From Aegilops tauschii subsp. strangulata (taxonomy: Eukaryota > Streptophyta > Magnoliopsida > Poales > Poaceae), in the NCBI RefSeq assembly GCF_002575655.3, contig NC_053040.3:359660267-359724266 (forward strand): DNA of 64,000 bases, given 5' to 3'. Position numbers and translations under genes: made by a program. The notes below the pieces were generated by a model. The model saw only the letters and a program-made list of their open reading frames with translations. It ran no database searches and was not told the origin of the DNA. Shown piece by piece: positions 24,688 to 36,540 of the stretch (position 1 is the first letter of the stretch; the number at the start of each line of letters is the position of its first letter).

Positions 24688-27600
24688 ACGGGCCCAGTCC
24701 GTGTAGTTGCTACCATCATCTTTCAACTTAGCTTTCTCTAGGGACGCATTAAAATTCAAGGGAACGATAGCACGGGCCATTGATCTACAACAACATAGAT
24801 ATGCAAAAACTATCAGGTACTAAGTTCATGATAAATTAAGGATCAATTAATCATATTACTTAAGAACTCCCACTTAGATAGACATCCCTCTAGTCATCTA
24901 AATGATCACGTGATCCATATCAACTAAACCATGTCCGATCATCACTTGAGATGGAGTAGTTTTCAATGGTGAACATCTTTATGTTGATCATATCTACTAT
25001 ATGATTCATGTTCGACCATTCGGTCTCAGTGTTCCGAGGCTAGATCTGCATATGCTAGGCTCGTCAAGTTTAACCCGAGTATTCTGCACGTGCAAAACTG
25101 GCTTGCACCCGTTGTATGTGAACGTAGAGCTTATCACACCCGATCATCACGTGGTGTCTTGGCACGACGAACTATAGCAACGGTGCATACTCAGGGAGAA
25201 CACTTATACCTTCAAAATTTAGTGAGGGATCATCTTATAATGCTACCGCCGTACTAAGCAAAATAAGATGCATAAAAAGATAAACATCACATGCAATCAA
25301 AATATGTGACATGATATGGCCATCATCATCTTGTGCCTTTGATCTCCATCTCCAAAGCACCATCATGATCTCCATCGTCACCGGCTTGACACCTTGATCT
25401 CCATCGTAGCATCATTGTCGTCTCGCCACCTCTTGCTTCTACAACTATCGCTACCGCATAGTGATAAAGTAAAGCAATTACATGGTGATTGCATTTCATA
25501 CAATAAAGCGATAACTAAAAGGCTCCTGCCAGTTGCCGATAAGTTTTACAAAACATGATCATCTCATACAATAACTTATATCTCATCATGTCTTGACCAT
25601 ATCATATCATAACATGCCCTGCAAAAACAAGTTAGACGTCCTCTACTTTGTTGTTGCAAGTTTTACGGGGCTACTATGGGCTGCTAGCAAGAACCGTTCT
25701 TACCTACGCATCAAAACCACAACAATTTTTGTCAAGTGTGCTGTTTTATCCTTTAACAAGGACCGGCCGTAGTCAAACTCGATTCAACTAATGTTGGAGA
25801 AACAGACACCCGCCAGCCACCTGTGTGCGAAGCACGTCGGTAGAACCAGTCTCATGAACGTGTTCATGTAATGTTGGTCCGGGCCGCTTCATCTAACAGT
25901 ACCGCCGAATCAAAGTAAGACGTTGGTGGTAAGCAGTATGACTATTATCGCCCACAACTCTTTGTGTTCTACTCGTGCATATCATCTACGCATAGACCTA
26001 GCTCGGATGCCACTGTTGGGGAACGTAGCATGCAATTTCAAAAAAAAATCCTACGATCACGCAAGATCTATCTAGGAGATGCATAGCAACGAGAGCGGGA
26101 GAGTGCGTCCACGTACCCTCATAGACGGGAAGCGGAAGCGTTAGGTTAACGCGGTTGATGTAGTCGAAATGTCTTCATGATCCAACTGATCCAAGTACCA
26201 AACGTATGGCACCTCTGTGTTCAGCACACGTTCAGCTTGATGATGTCCCTCGAACTCTTGATCCAGTAGAGGGTCGAGGGAGATTTCCGTCAGCACGACG
26301 GCGTGGTGACGGTGTTGGTGATGTGATCAAGGCAGGGCTTCACCTAAGCACTACGACGCTATGACCGGAGGAGTAAACTATGGATGGGGGCACCGCACAC
26401 GACTAAGAGAACAATTGATGTGCCTTTGGGGTGCCCGCCGCCCCCGTATATAAAGGAGCCAGGAGGGGCGCGCCATGGGGGGGAGTCCTACTTGGACTCC
26501 TAGTCCAAGTAGGTTCGCCCCCCCCTTTTCTTTTCTTCCACCGGAGGGAAAAGTAAGGAGAGGGAGAGGGAAAGGGAAGGGGGGCCGCACCCCCTCCTCC
26601 TTGTCCTATTTGGACTCCCTAGAGGGGGGCGCGCGTCAGCCCCTCGCGGGCTTCCCTCTCTCCCTTAGGCCCATGTTGTCCCAGCACTTCCACGGGGGGT
26701 TCCGGTAACCCCTCGACACTCCAGTAAAATACCCGAATCACTCGGAACCATTCCGATGTCCGAATACAACCTTCCAATATATGAATCTTTACCTCTCGAC
26801 CTTTCAAGACTCCTCGTCATGTCCGTGATCTCATTCGGGACTCCGAACAACCTTCGGTCACCAAAACACACAACTCATAATACAAATCGTCATCGAACGT
26901 TAAGCGTGCGGACCCTACGGGTTCGAGAACTATGTAGACATGACCGAGACACATCTCCGGTCAATAACCAATAGCGGAACCTGGATGTTCATATTGGCTC
27001 CTACATATTCTACGAAGATCTTTATCGGTCAAACCGCATAACAACATACGTCATTCCCTTTGTCATCGGTATGTTACTTGCCCGAGATTCGATTGTCGGT
27101 ATCTTCATACCTAGTTCAATCTCGTTACTGGCAAGTCTCTTTACTCGTTCCGTAATGCAACATCCCGTAACTAACTCATTAGTCACATTGCTTGCAAGGC
27201 TTATAGTGATGTGCATTACCGAGAGGGCCCAGAGATACCTCTCCGATGCATGGAGTGACAAATCCTAATCTTGATCTATGGCAACCCAACAAACACCTTC
27301 GGAGACACCTGTAGAGCATCTTTATAATCACCCAGTTACGTTATGACGTTTCATAGCACACGACGTGTTCCTCCGGTATTCGGGAGTTGCATAATCTCAT
27401 AGTCAAAGGAACATGTATAAGTCATGAAGAAAGCAATAGCAATAAAACTAAGCGATCATTATGCTAAGCTAATGGATGGGTCTTGTCCATCACATCATTC
27501 TCTAATGATGTGATCCCGTTCATCAAATGACAACACATGTCCATGGTCAGGAAACATAACCATCTTTGATCAACGAGATAGTCAAGTAGAGGCATACTAG

Positions 27601-27742
27601 GGACACTCTGTTTTGTCTATGTATTCACACATGTACTAAGTTTCCGGTTAATACAATTCTAGAATGAATAATAAACATTTATCATGATATAAGGAAATAT
27701 AAATAACAACTTTATTATTGCCTCTAGGGCATATTTCCTTCA
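24688..27742 (-). mobile_element. Copia fragment (unit 4)
   Basis: Same structure: LTR 27742-26014, then leader and gag start, truncation at 24688. Confidence 0.9.
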
Positions 27743-28396
27743 ATGCTTTCATGACACACCTGACATTTTCTCTAAATCAATAGGCATTAGTGAATTTGAC
27801 ATGAGTGCAGTGATCCATGAAAAATGAGAGTGATTTTACTTGCAGTTTTTTATGTTACTTGTCTTTTTGCAACTATAAATTATTGCATTCCATCACTATT
27901 CTTTAAAGTCATATTTAAGTTACATCAGATAATTATAATTCATGTAAGTAGCATTTACAATCAAAAATATGTTGTTATCATTTACCTACTCGAGGATGAG
28001 TATGGGTTAAGCTTGGGATGCTAATACATCTCAAAAGTATCTACAATTTTCTGTTGTTTCATGCTATCTTTTTATATTTTGGCTCCAATTTTATTATTTT
28101 CTGTACTAACCTATTAACATAGTGTCCCATGCTAATTGATGTTTTGTGCATGTTTTTGGACTTTCGGGAAAATCAATTTACGGAGTTCCAAAAATTTCAG
28201 AAAAAGTTTTTAGTCATGAAGCTTCCAGAGGACCCGAGCCCTACCTAGGGGAGCCTTGTAGGCCCCATGTGACTGGGGTTGGCCGCATGGTGGACCCACA
28301 TGGGGCCCCTAGTGCTCCGCTACACCCCCTCTCGGCGCTTATATTTTTTGTTTCGCTCGAAAACCATAACCATCAAGGCTCCCCAAGGTGGATCCT
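27743..28396 (+). mobile_element. Gypsy 3' end (unit 4)
   Basis: Same layout but with private substitutions, including CTCCCCAAGG where units 1-3 have CTCCCCTAGG at the junction. Confidence 0.75.
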
Positions 28397-28810
28397 CAGC
28401 TGAGCGTGGGATACCGAACAGCTTTCCTAGTCGCCTTTTTGAGGGCCGTGAGGGCGTGAGGAGGAGCTAGGAGCGTAGGCCATGTTTGAGCGATTTTCTG
28501 CGGGAAGATCTAAGGATTTCTGCGTAGTGTGGAATGGCATCTGACATCTCATCTCTTTAAATAGACGCTTTCCCTATGCAATCAAGGGGTTATTTGTAAA
28601 ACTTTTTAGACCCTTCGTATTCATCTGACACGTGGAAGCCAAGACAGTGGCAGCACGGAAGCTGAAGGGGATTATATTTAATGTAAAATTGAACTATTTG
28701 AGGTACAATGGAGAACTCGCCTTGCAAAGCCGAAGACATAAAACCAGATGTGACGTCGTCATTGAAGGCATGTTCGGGGGCTACTGAGGGAGTCCTGGAC
28801 TAAGGGGTCC
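28397..28810 (+). repeat. Array unit 5, partial
   Basis: F2 3' end only, stopping 26 bases into the F-type LTR (28785-28810). It shares variants with unit 1 (GGCTACTGAGG, GCACGGAAG) that units 2-4 lack. It then jumps to Gypsy LTR sequence at 28811. Confidence 0.9.
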
Positions 28811-29054
28811 TAGTGCTCCGCTGCACCCCCTCTCGTTGCTTATTTTTTTGTTTCACTAGAAAACCATAACCATCAAGGAGTTTCTCTGTTTCCACCGCCG
28901 CACCTCTTTGGTCTGAAGAGATACAATTTGGATGTCTTGTCCGGTACTCTGCCGGAGGGGGAAATCATCTCGGTGGCCCTCTCATCAACATGAAGGCCAC
29001 CATGATCTCTCGTGATTAGTTTCCTTTGGGATATGGGTCCATAGCAATATCTAG
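28811..29054 (+). mobile_element. Gypsy LTR, continuation beyond the array
   Basis: Begins TAGTGCTCCGCT, equivalent to about 14638 in unit 1, and continues past the point (CCATCAAGG) where the array units leave this LTR. It is therefore the single-copy right flank of the original unit. It is cut at 29054 by element C. Confidence 0.75.
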
Positions 29055-29849
29055 TGTAGGATCGAAATTATGTCTATAAGGGGGGTGATTAGACTACTTG
29101 ACCAAATAAAAATCTATCCTTTTCCCAATTTTACTTATGGGCAGATTTTAGAAATTAACACAAGTCAAGCAATCAACTAACACATGCAATTCTAAGAGTA
29201 TAGCAGCGGAAAGTAAAACATTGCATATGAAGGTAAAGGGAAGGGTTTGGAGTGTGCAAATGCAATGGAGACACTGAGGTTTTTGGCGTGGTTCCGATAG
29301 GTGGTGCTAACGTACGTCCACGTTAATGGAGACTTCAAGCCACGAAGGGTAACAGTTGTGCGAGTCCACAGAGGGATCCACCCACGAAGGGTCCACGAAG
29401 AAGCAACCTTGTCTATACCACCATGGCCATCGTCCATGAAGGACTTGCCTCAAGCGGGTAGATCTTCATGAAGTAGGCGATATCCTTGCCCTTACAAACT
29501 TCTTGGTTCAACTCCACATCACAATGGAGGCTCCCAAGCAACACCTAACCAATCTAGGAACACCACTCTCCAAAAGGTAATAGATGGTGTGTAGATGACG
29601 GACTCCTTGCTCTTGTGCTTCAAATGATAGTCTCCCCAACACTCAACTCTCTCTCATAGATTTGGCTATGGTGGATGAAGGATTTGAGCGGAAACCAACT
29701 TGGGGAAGGCCAGAAATCAAGGTTCAAAAGGTTGGAACAGAATATCTTGATCTCAACACATGAGTAGGTGGTTCTCTCTCAGAAAATGGATGGTGGAAGT
29801 GTAGGCACGTTCTGATTGCTCTCCTCACTGAGGAAGAACGCGTGGAGGG
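29055..29849 (-). repeat. C LTR, left part (LTR 3' end on minus strand)
   Basis: Starts TGTAGGATCGAAATTATG on the plus strand, the complement of an LTR end in CA. It continues at 45360 across the B insertion: CGTGGAGGG here joins GTATATATAGCC there. Confidence 0.8.
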
Positions 29850-31433
29850 TGCTACTTCTTGAGCTTGCGTCGGTTTTTCCCTTGAAGAGGAAAGGGTGAT
29901 GCAGCAAAGTAGAGATAAGTATTTCCCTCAGTTAAGAACCAAGGTATCAATCCAGTAGGAGATACAAGCAAGTCCCCAATCTATGCACCTGCAAAAACAA
30001 TCAAACACTTGCACCCAACACGATAAAGGGGTTGTCAATCCCTTCACGGTCACTTGTAAAGGTGAGATCTGATAGAGATAGATGTAAAAGATTACTAAAA
30101 CGTAAAATAAAATAAAAGTAAATAAATTGCAGCGAAGTATTTTTGGTTTTTTTGGGTTTATAGATCTGAAAATATAATATGTAAAATAGATCCGGGGGCC
30201 ATAGGTTTCACTAGAGGCTTCCCTCTCGAAAGGAAATAATATGGTGGGCGAACAAATTACTGTTGAGCAATTGATAGAAAAGCGCAAAGTTATGACAATA
30301 TCCAAGGCAATAATTATGCATATAGGCATCACATCCGTTTCAAGTAGACCGAAACGATTATGCATCTACTACTATTACTGCACACATCGACCGCTATCCA
30401 ACATGCATTTAGAGTATTAAGTTCATAAAAACGGAGTAACGCCTTAAGTAAGATGACATGATGTAGAGGGATAAACTCAAGCAATATGATGAAAACCCCA
30501 TCTTTTTACCCTTGATGGCAACAATACAAATACGTGCCTCGCTACCCCTACTTTGTCACTGGGTGAGGACACCGCAAGGTTGAACCCAAAACTAAGCACC
30601 TCTCCCATTGCAAGAAATAACAATCTAGTTGGTCAAACCAAACCGATAATTCAAAGAAAAATACAAAGATATCAAATCATGCATATAAGAATTTACAGGA
30701 GATTCAAATAATATTCATAGATAATCTCATCATAAATCCACAATTCATCGGATCTCGACAAACACACCGCAAAAGAAGATTACACCGGATAGATCTCCAA
30801 GAACATCGATGAGAACATGGTACTGAGGATTAAAGAGAGAGAAGAGGCCATCTAGGTACTACATATGGACCCGTAGGTCTGAGGTAAACTACTCACGCTT
30901 CATCGGAAGGGCAATTGGGTTTACGTAAAAGCCCTCCGTGATCGAATCCCCTTCCGGCAAGGTGCCGAAAAAGGTCCCAAGATGGGATCTCACAAGTATA
31001 GAAGGTTACGGCGGCGGAAAAGTATTTTGGTGGATGCTTCTGGTCGTTTGGGAATATTTCTGAACTTATAGGCCAAAGATTAGGGTTGGAGGACTCCCAT
31101 GGGACCCACAAGCCAGGGAGGCGCCCCCCTGGGGCGCGCCCTGAGGGCTTGTGGTGCCCTCGGGACTCTGTTGCCTTCCTCTCCATGTCCTACGTGTGTC
31201 TTCTGGTCCAAGAGAAATCATCGTGAAAGTTTTATTCCGTTTGGACTCCGTTTGATATTCCTTTTATGTAAAACTCAAAAACAAGGAAAAACAGAAACTG
31301 GCACTGGGCTCTAGGTTAAGAAGTTAGTCCCAAAAATAATATAAAATAGCATATTAATGCATATAAAACATCAAAACAGATAATATAATAGCATGGAACA
31401 ATAAAAAATTATAGATACGTTGGAGATGTAACA
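29850..31433 (-). repeat. B 3' LTR
   Basis: Plus strand TGCTACTTCTTGAGC...GGAGATGTAACA, 1,584 bp, followed by the PPT complement AGCATCCCCAAGCTT at 31434. Confidence 0.85.
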
Positions 31434-34254
31434 AGCATCCCCAAGCTTAATTCCTGCTCGTCCTCGAGTAGGTAAATGATAAAAACAGATTTTTGATGTG
31501 AAATGCTACCAAACATATTTATCCATGTAATATTCTTCATTGTGGCATGAATATTCAGATCCATAAGATTCAAAACGAAAGTTTAATATTGACATAAAAA
31601 CAATAATACTTCAAGCATACTAATAAATAAATTATGTCTTCTCAAAATAACATGGCCAAATAAAGTCATCCCTACAAAATCATATAGTCTGGCTATGCTC
31701 CATCTTCATCACACAAAGTATTAAATCATGCACAACCCCGATGACAAGCCAAGCAATTGTTTTACACTTCAAGATTCTCAAACTTTTTCAACTTTCACGC
31801 AATACATGAGCATGAGCCATGGATATAGCACTATAGGTGGAATAGAATGGTGGTTGTGGAGAAGACAAAAAGAAGGAGATAGTCTCACATCAACTTGGCG
31901 TATCAGACGCCCATCAGTAGATATCAATGTGAGTGAGTAGGGATTGCCATGCAATGGATGCACTAGAGCTATAATGTTATGAAAGATCAAAAAGAAACTA
32001 AGTGGGTGTGCATCCAACTTGCTTGCTCACGAAGACCTAGGGCAATTTGAGGAAGCCCATCATTGGAATATACAAGCCAAGTTCTATAATGAAAAATTCC
32101 CACTAGTATATGAAAGTGACAACATAGGAGACACTCTATCATGAAGATCATGGTGCTACTTTGAAGCACCAGTGTGGAAAAATGATAGTAATATTGCCCC
32201 TTCTCTCTTTTCTCTCATTTTTTTTTCTTTTTTTCTTTTCGGTGGGATTCTTTGGCCTCTTTTATTTTATCTTGGCTTCTTTGGCCTCTTTTATTTTTCA
32301 TAAAGTCCGTAGACTCATCCCAACTTGTGAGGGAATCATAGCTTCCATCATCCTTTCCTCACATGAGACAATGCTCTAATAATGATGATCATCACACTTT
32401 TATTTACTTACAACTCAAGAATTACAACTCGATACTTAGAACAAAATATGACTCTATATGAATGCTTCCGGTGGTGTACCGGGATGTGCAATGATCTAGT
32501 GTAGCAAATGAGATCAAAAAACGGACAAGCCATGAAAACATCATGCTAGCTATCTTATGATCATGCAAAGAAATATGACAATGATGGTATGTGTCATAAT
32601 AAAACGGAACGGTGGAAGTTGCATGGCAATATATCTTGGAATGGCTATGGAAATGCCATAATAGGTAGGTATGGTGGCTATTTTGAGGAAGGTATATTGT
32701 GGGTTTAATGCACCGGCGAAAGTTGCGCGACACTAGAGAGGCTAGCAATGGTGGAAGGGTGAGAGTGCGTATAATCCATGGACTCAACATTAGTCATAAA
32801 GAACTCACATACTTATTGCAAAAGTTTAGAAGCTATGGAAACAAAGTATCTGATGCATGGTCCTAGGGGGATAGATTGGTAGGAAAAGACAATCGCTTGT
32901 CCCCGACCGTCACTCATAGGGAAGACAATCAATAAATAAATCATGCTCCGACTTCATCACATAACGGTGCACCATACGTGCATGCTACATGAATCACAAA
33001 ATTTAACATAAGTATTTCTACCAATCCACAATTACTCACTAGCATGATCTAATATCACCATCTTTATATCTGAAAACAATCATAAGGAATCACACTTCTC
33101 ATAGTATTCAATGCACTTTATATGAAAGTTTTTATTATATCCCTCTTGGATGCCCATCATATTAGGACTAAATTCATAACCAAAGCAAATTACCATGATT
33201 TTTAAAGACTCTCAAAATAGTATAAGTGAATCATGATAGTTCAACAATTTCTATAAAATAAAATCACCGCCATGCTCTAAAAAGATATACGTGAAGCACT
33301 AGAGCAAATTGCCTAGCTCAAAAGATATAAGTGAAGCACGTAGAGTATTCTAATAAATTCACGATTTAAGCGTGTCCCTCTCAAAAGGTGTGTACAGCAA
33401 GGATGATTGTGTCAAACTAAAAAGCAAGAACTCATATCACACAAGGCGCTCCAAGCAAAACACATATCATGGTGAGTAAAAATATAGCCTCAAGTAAATT
33501 TACCGATGGATTGAAGACAAAAGAGGGGATGCCTTCCGGGGCATCCCCAAGCTTAGATGCTTGGTTGTCCTTGAATATTACCTTGGGGTGCCTTGGGCAT
33601 CCCCAAGCTTGAGCTCTTGCCACTCCGTATTCCATAGTCCATCAAATCTTTACCCAAAACTTTAAAACTTCACAACACAAAACTCAATAGAAAACTCATG
33701 AGATCCATTAGTATAAGAAAATAAATCACCACTTTTGGTACTGTTATGAACATATTCTTTACTTATATTGGTGTAATATCTACTATATTCCAACTTCTCC
33801 ATGGTTCCTACCCCTCGATACTACCCATAGATTCATCAAAATAAGCAAACAACACATACAAAATAGAATATGTCAAAAGCAGAACAATCTGTAGTAATCT
33901 GTGAACTTCGTATACTTCTGTAACTCCAAAAATTCTGAAAAATTAGGACAACAGTGGTAATTCATATATCAATCTTGTGTAAAAATTAGAATTTTATCAC
34001 GCTTCTGTGATTTTTAACAATTCTGGCAATGAGCGCAAAAGTTTCTGTTTTTCAGCAAGATCAAATCAACGATATACCAAAGTATCCAAATGGCTTTACT
34101 TGGCTCAAACACTAATTAAAGACACCAAAATACAATTACTACAGAGGTAATAATGTGTATTTATTCAAGAATAGAAGCAAAAACTAAATAAAATTGGGTT
34201 GCCTCCCAACAAGCGCTATTGTTTACCGCCCCTAGCTAGGCATAAAACATAGAT
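31434..34254 (-). other. B non-coding 3' internal region
   Basis: No credible ORF on either strand. It holds the PPT (31434-31448) and a pair of hairpins with adjacent PPT-like motifs (33525-33548 and 33585-33604). Otherwise AT-rich. Confidence 0.7.
33525..33604 (-). other. Paired GGGGATGCC/GGCATCCCC hairpins with PPT-like motifs (B)
   Basis: GGGGATGCC (33525-33533) pairs with GGCATCCCC (33540-33548) over a 6-nt loop and is followed by AAGCTTA. A second, slightly imperfect stem uses GGGGTGCC (33585-33592) and GGCATCCCC (33596-33604), again followed by AAGCTT. Confidence 0.7.
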
Positions 34255-34326
34255 CTAGGTATTGTCATCTTTGGTATGCAATTCCTCAATTGCACATTTA
34301 TAGTCCCTAGGGGCTTCTTTAGTTTT
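34255..34326 (-). pseudogene. B gag-like ORF, C-terminal piece
   Basis: It continues the frame of 42792-43540 after removal of A and one GTTTT copy. It gives 20-odd codons ending EELHTKDDNT and the stop at 34255-34257. It has no stop of its own before that. Confidence 0.8.
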
Positions 34327-35220
34327 TGTTGGTGTTCTGGGAACGGGGGTCCCCAGACTTGCCTGCCTGCGGCCCACGGCGTGGCTCTGCGAGCGGGCCC
34401 GTACGGACCATCTTCACCAACAAACACTCAAGACCCTCGCGAGGGGCCAAGCCTCGCGAGGCGGACGACACAAGACCTCCTCGGGAGCGGCCCCCAGGCT
34501 GGCTCGCGAGGGGTGGAGAGATCAAGGCAAGGCAAACCTCGCGAGCTTCTCGTGACGTGAGCCATGACGATCAAGATCAGGCGGGCGCCAGCGCGCACAG
34601 TGTCCTTGTTTCCTCTTTGTTGCTAAGGAAGCAAGCGCAGGCGAGGAGTGCCGAGGCGTCAAGCAAAGGTTTCCATATCGGTGCAACGAGACCAAGACCA
34701 GCAGAACGACAAGACGGAGGTCACCATGGAGCCCAAGGTAGCGTCACCACCAGAGCCTTTTGCAGGCGAAGACTGCTTTTGTCAGGATAAGCTGTACTAG
34801 CTGTCCCCTTTCAAATTGGCCGTTGTTGGCTCCCTTCCCACTCAATATTTGGGGAGAGGACTAGGGCCACTATAAATAGGGCTAGGCACCACCGTAGGAG
34901 GCATCAGATCTCGACTGGATCGAATCCTCACCCACACAAGTTCACCAAGCACAAGAACACCTCAACCTTAGGAGGCCGTTCTTCCCTTGTACTGTTCATC
35001 CTCAGCCCGAGAGGCAATCCACCACCACCACACTAGAGTAGGGTATTACACCTCAGCGGTGGCCCGAACCAGTATAAATCTTGTGTCGCTTGTGTTGCGA
35101 GTTCGTCGAGTTAGTCCTTGAGATCTTAGCAAAGCAAGGACGTGGATCGCTAGGGGAAGATCTTCGTGCGCACCCCAGTGTTCGAACCTTGAGGGTTTTG
35201 CCGGAACTCGTGATCCGACA
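34327..35220 (+). repeat. A 5' LTR
   Basis: 894 bp, TGTTGGTGTTCTGGGAAC...GTGATCCGACA. TATAAATA box at 34871-34878. It contains four copies of the palindrome CTCGCGAG (34436, 34453, 34503, 34538). Confidence 0.9.
34871..34878 (+). promoter_or_regulatory. TATA box of A LTR
   Basis: TATAAATA followed by GGGCTAGGC. The counterpart in the 3' LTR is at 42438-42445. Confidence 0.65.
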
Positions 35221-35298
35221 TTTGGCACTCGAGGTAGGGGGTGCGCCGTAGCCTTCCTTCCATCAATCTGCGCTCCGCCACCACTGCGCTCTGCCCTC

Positions 35299-36540
35299 AT
35301 GGCAGGCGCCTCGCTCCCGGCTCCGACGGCCGGCGCTGATGATGGGGTCAGGGGGCTCTGAGCCCTGGTCCCCGCCGTGCGGCAGGTGCGGTGGCCGCTT
35401 AAGTTCAAGCCGGAGATGCCGTCGTGCTACGACGGCGCGGCGGACGCGTCAGCTTTCCTGCTGGCATACGAGGAGGCCGTCCTCGAGGCCGGTGGCGACG
35501 ACAAGGTCATGGCTAACTGGTTTCCCATGGCCCTCGCTGGCGCGCCGCGCGCCTGGATGCTCAACCTCCCCGGATCCATGGTGGCATCTTGGGAGGAGCT
35601 GCGCGACCTCTTCACTGCGCGCTACGCGGCATCGGCGCACCACGCGGTCGCGGCCCTACTAGGCGGCTCCCAAGCACCGCCTTCAGATCGCCATATCAAG
35701 CCATTCCTTCGCCAGATCGGTGCCGCTTCCAAGCGCTCGGGGGCTACGCCGGGCTGGGCTGCGCCCGAGGCCGACCTCACCTTCAAATCAGAAGACCACC
35801 CCGTCACCACCGCCGGCTCGGGTATGCTACCGATGCTTTGCACGCCCACCATCTGCAACGTGGCCGTCACCAAGACCCTCATCGACGGCGGCGCCGGCCT
35901 CAACGTGCTCTCCATCGAGACTTCAGCCTTTTGCATGTATCGCTCGAGCGGCTCAGCCTTAGCAAGCCTTTCTCAGGAGTTGGCGGTGGCACCGCCCACT
36001 CCCTGGGGCAGATCCGCCTCCCGGTCACCTTCGGCACGCGCGACAACTACCGCACCGAGCTGGTCGACTTCGACATCGCCCGCATCGGCCTCCCGTACAA
36101 CTCCATCCTCAGGTACCCAGCTCTGGCCCAATTCATGGTAGCAACCCATCCGGCATACAACCTCATGAAGATGCCTGGAAGCAAGGGTGTCCTCACCATC
36201 AAGGGGGACGCCATGGAGGCCATGGCGGCGCTCAAGCTTGCCCTCAAGACCGCCACAGCAGCACAGCCCGTCGGCGCGGGCGCCTCCAAGGCCAAGGGGG
36301 CCGCACAAACCAAGAAGAAACGGCTGTTCACCCAAGACAAGGCAGAAACAAAGCAGGTGCCAGTCGATGAGGACGGGTCCTCTGGAGCCACCTTTACCAT
36401 AGGTGCCAACCTCGACCCAAGCCAGGAGGAAGCGTTGGTGAAGTTCTTGCGCGCAAACAAGGAGATAGTCGCATGGGAACCCAAGCAGCTGATGGGAGTC
36501 CCAAGAGAGGTGATTCAGCATCACTTAAGGGTGTGCCCCA
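35299..36540 (+). pseudogene. A gag (internally deleted) and protease
   Basis: ATG at 35299 (MAGASLPAPTAG). An in-frame TGA sits at 35359-35361. The gag core reads MPSCYDGAADASAFLLAYEE then WELRDL-like sequence to about 35650. The C-terminal gag, including any zinc knuckle, is missing, and the frame passes directly to the protease (active site LIDGGAGLNVLS near 35876-35911). A frameshift at about 35925 moves the rest of the protease (GQIRLPVTFGTRDNYRTELV) to another frame, which ends at the stop 36552-36554. It would have provided the virus-like particle shell and polyprotein cleavage. Confidence 0.8.

Larger units (their letters stand above)
23841..28396 (+). repeat. Array unit 4
   Basis: It contains an F-type LTR at 24229-24687, Copia at 24688-27742 and Gypsy at 27743-28396. 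From about 27360 rightward it acquires private substitutions (for example CAGTGATCC for CATTGATCC near 27810). Confidence 0.95.
10169..28810 (+). repeat. Tandem array of a 4,557-bp transposon-composite unit, about 4.1 copies
   Basis: The sequence CAGCTGAGCGTGGGATACCG recurs at 10169, 14726, 19283, 23841 and 28397, giving periods of 4557, 4557, 4558 and 4556. Each unit contains, in order, the F2 3' end with truncated LTR (about 847 bp), a reversed Copia fragment (about 3,057 bp) and a Gypsy 3' end with LTR start (654 bp). All three breakpoints are the same in each unit, so the unit was assembled once and then amplified. The fifth copy stops after about 414 bp. Confidence 0.95.

Noticed and set aside
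10169..28810. Four independent Copia insertions
   Set aside because: All share the same truncation and both flanks; tandem duplication explains this.
32161..32379. Membrane-like ORF (FFLFFFSVGFFGLF)
   Set aside because: A T-rich tract in the non-coding interior of B; low complexity.
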